Assembly (NCBI GenBank): GCA_035291905.1 | Contig: DATDRF010000301.1 | Location: forward strand, 1-17,263 | DNA from: JACPLA01 sp035291905 | Lineage (GTDB): Bacteria; Bacteroidota; Ignavibacteria; UBA10030 | Direction: 5' to 3' | DNA length: 17,263 bases | Shown here: positions 6,635 to 14,825 of the stretch, piece after piece | Layout of the letters: each line of letters opens with the position of its first letter | Position numbering within the stretch: position 1 is the first letter of the stretch | Position numbers and translations under genes: made by a program | Notes under the pieces: generated by a model | The model's database searches: none | What the model was told of the DNA's origin: nothing | Seen by the model: only the letters and a program-made list of their open reading frames with translations

Positions 6635-9600
6635 CTACTGAATCTGTACTCGCAGGTCGAGGCCGCCTTCGTTGATGGTGGAGCCCGGGATGCGGGACCC
6701 GCCGGCGTCGGGCTTCATCTTGGAGTACTTATAGTAGATCGACGCTGTCACCCGTGCGCTGAGGGTATACCGGATGCGGGGTTCGAGGCTTGTCCGGATG
6801 GTACCCTCGAGAGGATCGCCATCTTTCTTGAATTCCTTCTTGAAGTCAAACACCCGCCGGTTGTTCTTTGAGTAGCTGTAAGAGAAACTGATGTCGATAT
6901 CATTCGAAAGAGATAACCCGAAGAAAGGAAACTCGAATCCCGATCGCGAATAACTTGCGGAGAGATTGATGTCGCTTGTGTTGGTTTCCGTAATGTTCTG
7001 AACAGAAGGAGAAAGGTCCGTGGAGGTTGATGTCCCAAGACGAAAATTGCCGGTCAGGTTCCCCTTGCCGATCTGTTTGAAGGTAATGCTCAAACCGACC
7101 AGGGGCGTGAACCCGTAGGAGATCTGTTCGCTTTCCGTGATTTGCGCTCCGTCCGGCGTGAGCCGCCACCTTCTGCGGAGCGTGGAGGTATATGAGTGAT
7201 CAAGCGTGACGCGCGACGCAAATCCGCTGAAAAGATCAAACTTCTCGAGTCCGTCCCATCGGAAGGACCAGTTGGGCCGCGGCATCATCGAGTTGATGAG
7301 CCTGGTCGAAAGGGGCATCGCCTCCATTCCTTCCTCGAACGCCTGAATAATCTTCAGATCGTTCCCCCGAGGGTCGCCAAAGTCATCCTTCAGTTCCTCA
7401 TAACGCTTGCTCACATCCTCGATCCCGGTTTTGAAGAGTTTGAAAACAAACGTGTTGGGAAAGGTCAAGAATGTCCTGTTCACGTCGCCGCTGGTGGTCC
7501 TGTTTACCTCGGTGGGAGCGCCGGCTGAATCTGTCCTGATCGTCCTGTTCGTATTGTACGACCATCCCAAAGTCCACGTCAGCTGAATCGTCGCCCCTTC
7601 CCAAAGGGTTCGCGATGTTCGCGTCGTAAAGTTGTTGGTCTGATTGAACGCATCGGTAAGATTCCCGTTGGGGGCGCGCAGGCCCGGTACTGTGAAACCC
7701 GTAAGAAAGGGGAAAGATGGTTTTGTTTTGAGGATGACTGTTCCGTGGGGATCCGATGAAAGCCCAAGCTGGTACAACATCGACGGGCCATTCTCCGCGA
7801 GAGAACCCTGGACGAACGGAACGCGACCGAACAGGTTGAGGAATCCCGGACGGCCCAGCACTCCGCTGTTTCGAATGGAGTTCGACTGCTGGAACGATAT
7901 GCTGATGCGGTCCCAATCGAAGAAGGGAATCTTGAACAGGATCCGGCTGAGCGCATCAAGACGTTCGCCGAACGTCGGGGGGAGCGGCGCTCCGGTCGAA
8001 TCGACCGGGGGTTTGGCAACCGCGCGCGGAGCCGGCCATAGGTTCTCGGAAATGATCTTGAGGTTGATATCGAGCGTCCCGCCGATGCTTGCCGTTGCGC
8101 CTGTGCTTTTTCCCAGGGTCCCGGCCTGCAGGTTGTTCTGCCAGTCATACCGCGACGAGTACCTGAACGTCGGCGTGAATATCTGGTTCAGCTTTAAAAT
8201 TGTGGGGACGACGACCGGCTTCGTGTTGAAGGAGATGTTCTGAGAGTAGCTGATGTCTTTTCCGAAATCAATGAGCCGGGAACCGCCGATGAGGCCGGCG
8301 AAGATCGTTGAGAGAGATCGCTGTCTGCCGAATTGATTCACCTCGAGGTGGACCAGGCTGCTGGTAATATCGAGCGTGTAGTCGACAGACGGACTGAGCA
8401 ACCCTCCCTCGACAAGCTGCCAGCTGAAGCCCAGCTGACGGGTGGATCCAAAGGATCTTCCGACAGGTTTTTTCGCCAACTGGCTTCTGGCCTTCTCATG
8501 CGTCTGGGCTCTGTTCAGGGTCGTGGCAACGTTGATTGCGCGCGGGAGGAAATTGAACTTGGCATTCTTCCAGGGGCTGAAGAGAAAGAAGTCTCCAATA
8601 TCGGCAAACGGCTGCACGTAATTATTGGCACCGAACTGCAGTCCGTAGCCGAACCGGAAATTCCAGGACCACTGCTGGAAGAACTGCGTTGTCGGATTTC
8701 TCCGTTTCGTATTGGTGAACGAATAGGCAAACGTCATCCGATTGATTGTCTCCGTCACGAGCCAGGTCGACGCCGGAATATTCAACTTCACGTTCGGCAG
8801 AGCGTAGGTCTCGGTGACATTCAGCGACCGGGTTTGGTGGCGGACATCTTCGGCAGCATGCTGCGCCTCCTCCTCTGATCGGCCCTCTTCCAGCGCAAGG
8901 TCCTTCGTGCGTTTTGCTGCTGCTTCCACAAGGATGTCCGTGCCCGGAACGTAGCGGGGACTCTGTTGTCCCTCGACATGAGAATACGTAAGCCCCAACT
9001 GTGAACCCCTCCAACTCTCAGGGAGGAACCTGTCGAGGGCTACACTCGAGGCCAATGTCCAGTTACGGTCGTCGTTGCGCGATCCGAACCGGTCCTCAAG
9101 GCCGTGGAAGAACGGATTGCGCTGTGTGATGCCGACGTTCACGCTTATCACATCGGCAAACTTCACGGCGGTGTCAAATCGATATGCCCAACCCGGAGTG
9201 TCGTCCACATCGGTAAGACGCAGCTCGTTCACCCACACATCGCCTTCAATGATGGTTGCCCCCTTCCCCTGCGGATTCGCAACTCCCAATTCCAGATATC
9301 TCACGTTGGTGAGAGCAGGCTGTCCGAGAATTCGGTAGACAGCCCCTTCTGGGTCGCCGTCCACGTGGAGGGGTTGGCTGAGGATTCCAATACTGTCCCG
9401 CCCGAGCTTCTGTGTCGTAAGATCCTCGAATCGGATGGTGATCTCGTTCTCAGGGGCCCAGCCCGGACGAAGGGGTGCCCGATACTCGTAGTAGTTGAGA
9501 GAATCAGCTCCAAACCTGAAGAAGAATTCCGCGTCATAGTTCGTCGTATCGACATAGTTCATGAGTGTCAGGGCCCGATCATCACCGTGCACAAAGAGCT

Positions 9601-12600
9601 TCATCGTCTTGTACGTGAACAGGTCAAGGGGACGAGCGGAAAGCCTTTTAATCGCTCTCTTCGATTCCCCGTCCCTCAAATCGGTGATAATGAGAGCAAG
9701 GGACTGTTCGTTCCCCGAAATGATCTGATCCGGTTGTGTACGATCGACTGGACGCTGCACTCCGGGGGGCGATGTGTAGTAAGGATTCTCTTCGATTCCG
9801 ACGTTACTGACTCTGAAGTTGGGATCGTTCTTGTCGAGGGCCTCCCACTGATTGCCAACAAGGACAAACTCCGTGATGCGGAGCGCCACCTCCTGGTCGG
9901 CGTCACCGATCCAGAGCCTGATCGCCTCGACGTTTGTAAGAGCAGGGCTCCCTATCTTTCTCGTGAATTCCTGTACGGGAATACGAATCTGGTACCAATT
10001 GTTCACACCGCCGCCAGTCACATATTTCCTGAACCCCGCACTTGCAGTGTCCAGGGCCAGCTCATATTCAAAGTAACTGTTGGTCCGGTCGACCACATTG
10101 TTGGCATTGAGGTCCTCGGTGTCGGGGAAAGTCCCTTCTTGCGCTACAAAATTGCCATCGGTGCCGCGGGAGCCAAGGTGATCATCCGGATTGAGCGATT
10201 GGGGTATTTCCCCGGTATAGTTGTCCCCGGAAGGGTCGGCAAGATATTCCGGATAGGCGTCCGTGAAAGCCGAGAACGCGATCCCTTCCTCGCCATCATT
10301 GAGCATATCCAAACCAACGTCCTGTTTCTTGTCGCGGATCAAACCGGTCTTGATCGTCCCTCCGAGACCATCCTCAGAGTTCAGAATTCTGTTCGGGATC
10401 ACGTCCTCGTTGATAGTCCCAAGGTTGATGTTCAACTTCGCATTCGGGCTGAATGACTCAACTCTCATCCACAATTCAATAAATGTGATATTCTCATCGA
10501 GGAGGTTGGTTGCAGTTGTCCCCAGAAGATGCTGGATTCCCGCCCATCCTTTGGCGGGATTCGCAAAGAGGCTGTCCTTAAGTGACAGGGAATAGTTGAA
10601 TGCACCGCGGGCTGTGGGTCGGTAGAGAAGATTCATCACAGTGACGAAATCCTGCCCTGCCCTCGTTTCCCTGTTCGGCCAGATGTCTTTGATGACCACA
10701 TCGCTCGGCTGTATGTTAAACCAGACCAGCTTTGCCTTGTATTCCATTTTGATCGTGTCGTGTGCCTGGTCAAGGCTCGCGATATAGGCAGGCGGACTCG
10801 CGTCGTGCCAGATGCCCCTGTTAATGCCCAACGGAATTGTCCGGCGTGAACCCTCAAAGTCGTCGATGTACGCGATCCCCTTATGCTGGTCCTGCGCAAT
10901 GTTGCTTTTCCTGGTATTGGGATCGGGCAGAACGTAGGCAGCTTCTCCCTTGAAACTGACGGAAGATGGCGCCGTAGTCTTGATTCCGGGAAGCAAATTC
11001 ATTGCGGAGGTGAGAAAATCAAGGTTGAGGTTTGTCCCTCCGTCAATCCCCATAATGGTATTGCTGATCGGCTCCTCCCCCAACCGAACCTTGTCGCTCA
11101 GTGTCTGCTGGTTCAGGCTCATGATCGTGAATCCGAGCGAGGTATTCTTTGCCAGGGCAAGCTCACCGCGGGCGCCCAACAGGGATTTGGAGGCAAGTTG
11201 AAAGAGGTCATTGGCCTCGTACTTGATCTGCAATCCTTTCCCGGGTACGAGGTAACTTTGGTTTCTTATGACAACAGTACCGGTAAGATAATCCACCGTG
11301 TAATCAACGTTGCGGGTCGCTGTTTGGTTATCCACGATCACTTCGACACTTCCCTCGACAACGTTGAATCCGATGTTATAGGTTGATGCTACCGAGGAGA
11401 CCGTGACCCCGCTGATATAGAACCTGTTCTTTCGACTGTTCTGGGCGCCGTTATACGTTGTATCATAGACTTCACGGATAATAAAGGAATCGGCAACGGC
11501 GATAACTTCATCTCTTTGCTCGGTTGTTGTCGGCTTGAACTTCTCCAAAAAGAATTCCCGGATCCGATCCCCAAACGGCTCCAGTGTTGGGAAGGTGAGC
11601 TCCCCGCGGTCGACGTCAATGGTTATTCCGGGCTCGAAATCAAAGGCGGCGTCCGGTTTCTCCTCTCCTTCGGTGTTGTAGGTATCCAGGAACAACATTT
11701 CCAACAGGTTGAAAGAGAGGGATTGCCCTATCGCCGTCACATTGATCTCTTTGACCGGCTCCGTTCCCGGAAGGAGATATTTGATATCAAGGCTAAATCC
11801 ATCTTTCTTGAGGCCGCGGCCGCCCAGGGAATAGATGTTCTTCATCAAGAGATCCCATGCAGGCTTCATATTGGGTTCGAGATTCCTCGGACGGACAAGT
11901 TTCAGCACAAGTTTGGAGGTGCTTGATGTATCCGTTGCCTCAAGCGTTCCGATATCCCTGTCTGGACGGCTGTACGCCACGGCAATAACCTGCTCCGGCT
12001 GAAAAGACTGACTGAATGCGATCGTTCCCAGGAATGGGTCGAACGTGTAATCGACCCCTTGGGTGAGCCTCGTGAACCGTGAGTTCTCCACCCGCCCCGG
12101 TATCGAAAGAATGTCCCCCGCTCTGGCGGCCGGATTGTCCTGATAGTAAATAACACTGTCGATGTCAATGAATGCGACGGCATCGCGGTCCTTGCCCGGT
12201 TCGTAGTTCAAACCGGTCCGACTTACCCATACCTCCATGTCTTGAATCTGGTAGTTCGGATCATAGAGAATCGGACGTTCCTTGAAGGCATTCTCGTAGA
12301 TTCTGCGGTATACCGTATCGACAAAGAAGTGATCGCGCGAGTATTCGTAGGGCCTTCGTTCAAACGGCGTGGGTCTTCCACCGCCTGAAACCGAAAGTTC
12401 CTTGATCTGCCCCCTTTTCTGAGACGCAACCGTTGTCAGCTTGAGGGGACCGAACTGGAAGCCGGCTTTGATCCCGAAGAGGGCCTGACTGTTCGAGATG
12501 AACGACGAACCTGTCTGGAGGGAGACGTTCCCTGCCTCAATGCTCTGGATGATCTCGTCCTCATATCCTGTGTACCGAACCTTGAGCTGATTCTCGTACT

Positions 12601-13459
12601 CAAATGTCCTCTCCGTATCCCAGTCCGCGTCAATGCGGAGTTTCTCCCCGATTTCACCTTTGACTCCCACTCTTACCTGTTGATCGAAATCCGGTTCACT
12701 CCTCGATTGATCAAGCGGATTGGCGGTGATGGCGTCCGATTTTGTGTTTCTGAAGGCGGCGTGAATATCGACAGAACCGTTGATGCGGATGTTGATGATG
12801 TTTTTTCCGAAGATACTGAAGAGCGGCGTCTTCGGGACGGGGATCTCGATATTCGTAATCTGGCCGAAAACGTCGCCGAGCCCTTTCTTCTCTTCGCCCT
12901 CGAGTTTGTATTCGCCTGCCAACGCCTTCCAGTTTTCCCGAACCGCACGTCGCATCCGCAGCGAACGATACTGATCGAACGTGAGATCCAGGGGGACTTT
13001 GATGTCGGCCTGACCGACAACGCGGCGGATGCGGTAACGGTACTCAAGAGAATCAAGCTCCTCCACACTGCGAACAAACGGCGGTTCTCTCAAATAGAGC
13101 GGGTGAGGCTGTGTTCTCATCAGATCGACCTGGACAGGATCGGTTCGAACCCGATGAAACACCGCGAGTCGTGCCGACGAATCGCGCGGGGCGGTTATGA
13201 GAGCTCGGCGCAGCAGTGAATCGGCGCTTGCCCGAGTCGTATCCCGAACGCCGAGCTTCTTCTGGAGGGCGCGCGCTTTCCGGGAGGGCGTCCCGGCGGA
13301 CTTTGTGGTGTCCTGAGGGAATTGAAACGAGACTACGGGATGTGGAGTGCGGCCTTGAACTGTCACCAGGGGAACAACAAAAAGGAGGAGACTCATCCCC
13401 AACGAAAGGATGAGCCCTTGGCACAAAAATGGTGAAGGACCGCTTCTATCGACTGACAC
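6635..13459 (-). CDS. sprA: SprA/Sov-type outer-membrane translocon of the type IX secretion system
   Basis: At 2,274 residues this is the size expected for SprA/Sov (about 2,400-2,500 in model species), the giant beta-barrel through which T9SS cargo crosses the outer membrane. A hydrophobic signal segment lies at about residues 14-36 (LILSLGMSLLLFVVPL). The mature protein is rich in alternating aromatic/polar beta-strand sequence, such as FGPLKLTTVASQKRG and SISFQQSNSIRNSG. It contains the SprA-like AYIDDFEGSRR motif near residue 865, and its C-terminal part reads as successive barrel strands to the final LDLRVQIQ. The reading frame is intact. The start is uncertain: the longest frame opens with GTG at 13459, with a poor Shine-Dalgarno, and the ATG at 13396 would give a shorter signal peptide. 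It lies downstream of a receiver protein gene and upstream of porX. Confidence 0.93.
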   Translation of the reverse strand: MSVDRSGPSPFLCQGLILSLGMSLLLFVVPLVTVQGRTPHPVVSFQFPQDTTKSAGTPSRKARALQKKLGVRDTTRASADSLLRRALITAPRDSSARLAVFHRVRTDPVQVDLMRTQPHPLYLREPPFVRSVEELDSLEYRYRIRRVVGQADIKVPLDLTFDQYRSLRMRRAVRENWKALAGEYKLEGEEKKGLGDVFGQITNIEIPVPKTPLFSIFGKNIINIRINGSVDIHAAFRNTKSDAITANPLDQSRSEPDFDQQVRVGVKGEIGEKLRIDADWDTERTFEYENQLKVRYTGYEDEIIQSIEAGNVSLQTGSSFISNSQALFGIKAGFQFGPLKLTTVASQKRGQIKELSVSGGGRPTPFERRPYEYSRDHFFVDTVYRRIYENAFKERPILYDPNYQIQDMEVWVSRTGLNYEPGKDRDAVAFIDIDSVIYYQDNPAARAGDILSIPGRVENSRFTRLTQGVDYTFDPFLGTIAFSQSFQPEQVIAVAYSRPDRDIGTLEATDTSSTSKLVLKLVRPRNLEPNMKPAWDLLMKNIYSLGGRGLKKDGFSLDIKYLLPGTEPVKEINVTAIGQSLSFNLLEMLFLDTYNTEGEEKPDAAFDFEPGITIDVDRGELTFPTLEPFGDRIREFFLEKFKPTTTEQRDEVIAVADSFIIREVYDTTYNGAQNSRKNRFYISGVTVSSVASTYNIGFNVVEGSVEVIVDNQTATRNVDYTVDYLTGTVVIRNQSYLVPGKGLQIKYEANDLFQLASKSLLGARGELALAKNTSLGFTIMSLNQQTLSDKVRLGEEPISNTIMGIDGGTNLNLDFLTSAMNLLPGIKTTAPSSVSFKGEAAYVLPDPNTRKSNIAQDQHKGIAYIDDFEGSRRTIPLGINRGIWHDASPPAYIASLDQAHDTIKMEYKAKLVWFNIQPSDVVIKDIWPNRETRAGQDFVTVMNLLYRPTARGAFNYSLSLKDSLFANPAKGWAGIQHLLGTTATNLLDENITFIELWMRVESFSPNAKLNINLGTINEDVIPNRILNSEDGLGGTIKTGLIRDKKQDVGLDMLNDGEEGIAFSAFTDAYPEYLADPSGDNYTGEIPQSLNPDDHLGSRGTDGNFVAQEGTFPDTEDLNANNVVDRTNSYFEYELALDTASAGFRKYVTGGGVNNWYQIRIPVQEFTRKIGSPALTNVEAIRLWIGDADQEVALRITEFVLVGNQWEALDKNDPNFRVSNVGIEENPYYTSPPGVQRPVDRTQPDQIISGNEQSLALIITDLRDGESKRAIKRLSARPLDLFTYKTMKLFVHGDDRALTLMNYVDTTNYDAEFFFRFGADSLNYYEYRAPLRPGWAPENEITIRFEDLTTQKLGRDSIGILSQPLHVDGDPEGAVYRILGQPALTNVRYLELGVANPQGKGATIIEGDVWVNELRLTDVDDTPGWAYRFDTAVKFADVISVNVGITQRNPFFHGLEDRFGSRNDDRNWTLASSVALDRFLPESWRGSQLGLTYSHVEGQQSPRYVPGTDILVEAAAKRTKDLALEEGRSEEEAQHAAEDVRHQTRSLNVTETYALPNVKLNIPASTWLVTETINRMTFAYSFTNTKRRNPTTQFFQQWSWNFRFGYGLQFGANNYVQPFADIGDFFLFSPWKNAKFNFLPRAINVATTLNRAQTHEKARSQLAKKPVGRSFGSTRQLGFSWQLVEGGLLSPSVDYTLDITSSLVHLEVNQFGRQRSLSTIFAGLIGGSRLIDFGKDISYSQNISFNTKPVVVPTILKLNQIFTPTFRYSSRYDWQNNLQAGTLGKSTGATASIGGTLDINLKIISENLWPAPRAVAKPPVDSTGAPLPPTFGERLDALSRILFKIPFFDWDRISISFQQSNSIRNSGVLGRPGFLNLFGRVPFVQGSLAENGPSMLYQLGLSSDPHGTVILKTKPSFPFLTGFTVPGLRAPNGNLTDAFNQTNNFTTRTSRTLWEGATIQLTWTLGWSYNTNRTIRTDSAGAPTEVNRTTSGDVNRTFLTFPNTFVFKLFKTGIEDVSKRYEELKDDFGDPRGNDLKIIQAFEEGMEAMPLSTRLINSMMPRPNWSFRWDGLEKFDLFSGFASRVTLDHSYTSTLRRRWRLTPDGAQITESEQISYGFTPLVGLSITFKQIGKGNLTGNFRLGTSTSTDLSPSVQNITETNTSDINLSASYSRSGFEFPFFGLSLSNDIDISFSYSYSKNNRRVFDFKKEFKKDGDPLEGTIRTSLEPRIRYTLSARVTASIYYKYSKMKPDAGGSRIPGSTINEGGLDLRVQIQ

Positions 13460-13486
13460 GCTTGTCCGACCAGTGTTACGAAGAAA

Positions 13487-13501
13487 TCGGGGATTCCCCG
13501 A
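13487..13501. promoter_or_regulatory. Palindrome in the sprA leader
   Basis: TCGGGGA (13487-13493) and TCCCCGA (13495-13501) form a perfect 7-base dyad around one central T, about 28 bases upstream of the GTG proposed for sprA. It could be an operator for a dimeric regulator. A stable RNA hairpin is unlikely with a one-base loop, so a DNA site is the better reading. No factor can be named. Confidence 0.35.
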
Positions 13502-13565
13502 ATCGGATTAGTGAAACAGTACCAAGCGCTCGATAGAACTCCTTGGAAGGGATGAATACGTGAAA

Positions 13566-13594
13566 AACTTAGCAAAAACAGGAACGAATAGCAA
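13566..13594 (-). promoter_or_regulatory. Candidate promoter for sprA
   Basis: On the minus strand TTGCTA (13589-13594) and TAAGTT (13566-13571) are 17 bases apart. Transcription would start near 13559 and leave about 100 bases of leader before the GTG start, including the dyad at 13487-13501. The match is moderate, and readthrough from the response regulator gene is an alternative. Confidence 0.3.
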
Positions 13595-13616
13595 GAATAG
13601 TGGGACGAGTGCCGGT

Positions 13617-13991
13617 TTATTCGGGTAAAAGGCTTCTAATGAGGGATACAAGTTCGGCGTAGACATACGGCTTCTGGATAAATTCGACCGCTCCTGCGGC
13701 GATCATCTCCTCTCGAATGGAGTTTTCCAGAAATCCACTTGCGCAGATGACTTTTGCGTCGGGATTGATCTTCCTGACCTCGGCAAGGACCTCCCATCCT
13801 CCCCGCGACGGAAGCCCCATGTCCGTCAACACCACGTCGATATTGGCGACATTTGAGGCGTACATCTTGATTGCATCCGCGCCGTCCTGCACCGTCATCA
13901 CCGTGAAACCTTCATGATCCAAAGCGCCGCGGAGAAGCTCAATCAGTACGTCTTCGTCTTCAACGACAAGTATGGTGGGTTTCTTCTTCAT
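13617..13991 (-). CDS. Stand-alone response regulator receiver protein (CheY-like)
   Basis: This 124-residue protein is a single receiver domain with no output domain. It has the acidic cluster EDED (residues 11-14), phosphoacceptor Asp57 in VVLTDMGLPSRGG, Ser85 at the switch position and Lys107 in FIQKPY, so it should accept phosphate from a histidine kinase. Such proteins act by protein-protein contact or in phosphorelays; its partner is not in the window. I chose ATG at 13991 because GAGG precedes it at normal spacing. The longer upstream frame would overlap pdxH and adds a non-receiver-like stretch. It begins 7 bases after the pdxH stop and ends 157 bases before sprA. Confidence 0.88.
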   Translation of the reverse strand: MKKKPTILVVEDEDVLIELLRGALDHEGFTVMTVQDGADAIKMYASNVANIDVVLTDMGLPSRGGWEVLAEVRKINPDAKVICASGFLENSIREEMIAAGAVEFIQKPYVYAELVSLIRSLLPE

Positions 13992-13998
13992 CCGACCT

Positions 13999-14631
13999 CT
14001 ACGGTGACAACCGTTCAATAGTCCATTGTCCCTTGCGCAGAGAGTACCGGAATCTGTCGTGGAGCCGGCTCTCTCTTCCCTGCCAGAACTCAAACTCAGA
14101 CGGGATCAATCGGAAGCCGCCCCAGAAAGGGGGCAGCGGAATCTCTTTCCCTGCAAATTTCTGTTTCAACCGTTCCACTTCTTTTTCGAGGATTTCGCGA
14201 TCCGGAAGAACCTCACTCTGCTTCGAAGACCAGGCTCCGATGCGGCTCATGAGGGGCCTTGTTTTGAAATACACGTACGATTCTGCCTCTGAAAGGACGG
14301 AAACGCGTCCCTCAACGCGCACCTGCCTCATAAGAACGTCCCAGTAGAACAATAACGCCGCCCGGGGGTTTTGACGGAGTTCTCTTCCTTTTCTGCTTTC
14401 ATAGTTGGTAAAGAATACGAGCCCGTCATTGGTCAGGGATTTCAGGAGAACGACACGGGCAGACGGCTTTCCGTCGGGAGTGGATGTCGCGAGAACCATG
14501 GCGGTAGGCTCCACCATCTTTGCCTTTTCCGCTGCGTGAAGCCACTGCTCCAGCTCGCGGAACGGGTCAGGCTGAAGATCACGCTCCAGGAGCATTCTCT
14601 CCGTTCGAGTTTTCTTTGCGGGTGGTGTCAT
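13999..14631 (-). CDS. pdxH: Pyridoxamine/pyridoxine 5'-phosphate oxidase
   Basis: This 210-residue FMN enzyme oxidises pyridoxine- or pyridoxamine-5'-phosphate to pyridoxal phosphate. Length and motifs are typical: PSARVVLLK, FFTNYESRKGREL, the segment RQVRVEGRV, and the C-terminal signature PPFWGGFRLIP followed by EFWQGRESRLHDR. I chose ATG at 14631 (MTPPAKKTR); the longer frame would need a TTG at 14661 and adds residues outside the family. No Shine-Dalgarno is evident. On the minus strand TATATT (14660-14665) is a possible -10 box about 28 bases upstream, with no good -35. It is transcribed away from the Lpt permease genes and is followed 7 bases later by the receiver gene. Confidence 0.95.
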   Translation of the reverse strand: MTPPAKKTRTERMLLERDLQPDPFRELEQWLHAAEKAKMVEPTAMVLATSTPDGKPSARVVLLKSLTNDGLVFFTNYESRKGRELRQNPRAALLFYWDVLMRQVRVEGRVSVLSEAESYVYFKTRPLMSRIGAWSSKQSEVLPDREILEKEVERLKQKFAGKEIPLPPFWGGFRLIPSEFEFWQGRESRLHDRFRYSLRKGQWTIERLSP

Positions 14632-14723
14632 AAGGAAAGGGAACCGCAACAGCAGTGCCAATATAGCGTAAATCGGAATGATAAGCGAGCGATTGATTAA
14701 TGTTCTGGGAATCCGAGGTCACC

Positions 14724-14774
14724 AAATTCCCGGAATTTGCGCGGAGCTCTTGCCTGTCAAAATTCCGGGAATTT
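14724..14774. repeat. Perfect 15-base inverted repeat in the pdxH/permease divergent region
   Basis: AAATTCCCGGAATTT (14724-14738) and AAATTCCGGGAATTT (14760-14774) are exact reverse complements separated by 21 bases. Each arm is itself nearly palindromic (AAATTCC/GGAATTT around one base), so the arrangement can be read as two copies of one near-symmetric site, with centres 36 bases apart. It lies between divergent genes, just upstream of the candidate permease promoter. This fits a paired operator for a dimeric regulator; a bidirectional RNA hairpin is the alternative. Confidence 0.6.
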
Positions 14775-14790
14775 AGACTTCCCTGGAACC

Positions 14791-14819
14791 TTGTAATCTC
14801 TCGGCAATCTGAGTATATT
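14791..14819 (+). promoter_or_regulatory. Candidate promoter for the Lpt permease pair
   Basis: TTGTAA (14791-14796) and TATATT (14814-14819) are separated by exactly 17 bases. The -10 box ends six bases before the ATG at 14826, so the transcript would start at or next to the start codon. No Shine-Dalgarno lies upstream. The paired near-palindromes at 14724-14774 lie immediately upstream of the -35 box. Confidence 0.45.
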
Positions 14820-14825
14820 TTTTTC

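Noticed and set aside
5678..6871. A 397-codon plus-strand open frame across porX, the spacer and the sprA 3' end
   Set aside because: It runs antisense to two recognised genes and through the intergenic repeat, and no domain is visible. Shadow of porX and sprA.
9104..10456. A 450-codon open frame on the plus strand inside sprA
   Set aside because: It lies wholly antisense to the well-supported sprA frame, its translation has no recognisable domain or membrane pattern, and such long antisense frames are expected from the codon bias of this sequence.
13393..13575. A 60-codon minus-strand frame overlapping the sprA start
   Set aside because: It opens with TTG, has no Shine-Dalgarno and shares no recognisable sequence; it overlaps the sprA signal-peptide region in another frame.
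14700..14825. Upstream extension of the first Lpt permease (42 more codons)
   Set aside because: The extension translates the inverted repeat and promoter region and is not hydrophobic or family-like; the family N-terminus aligns with the ATG at 14826.
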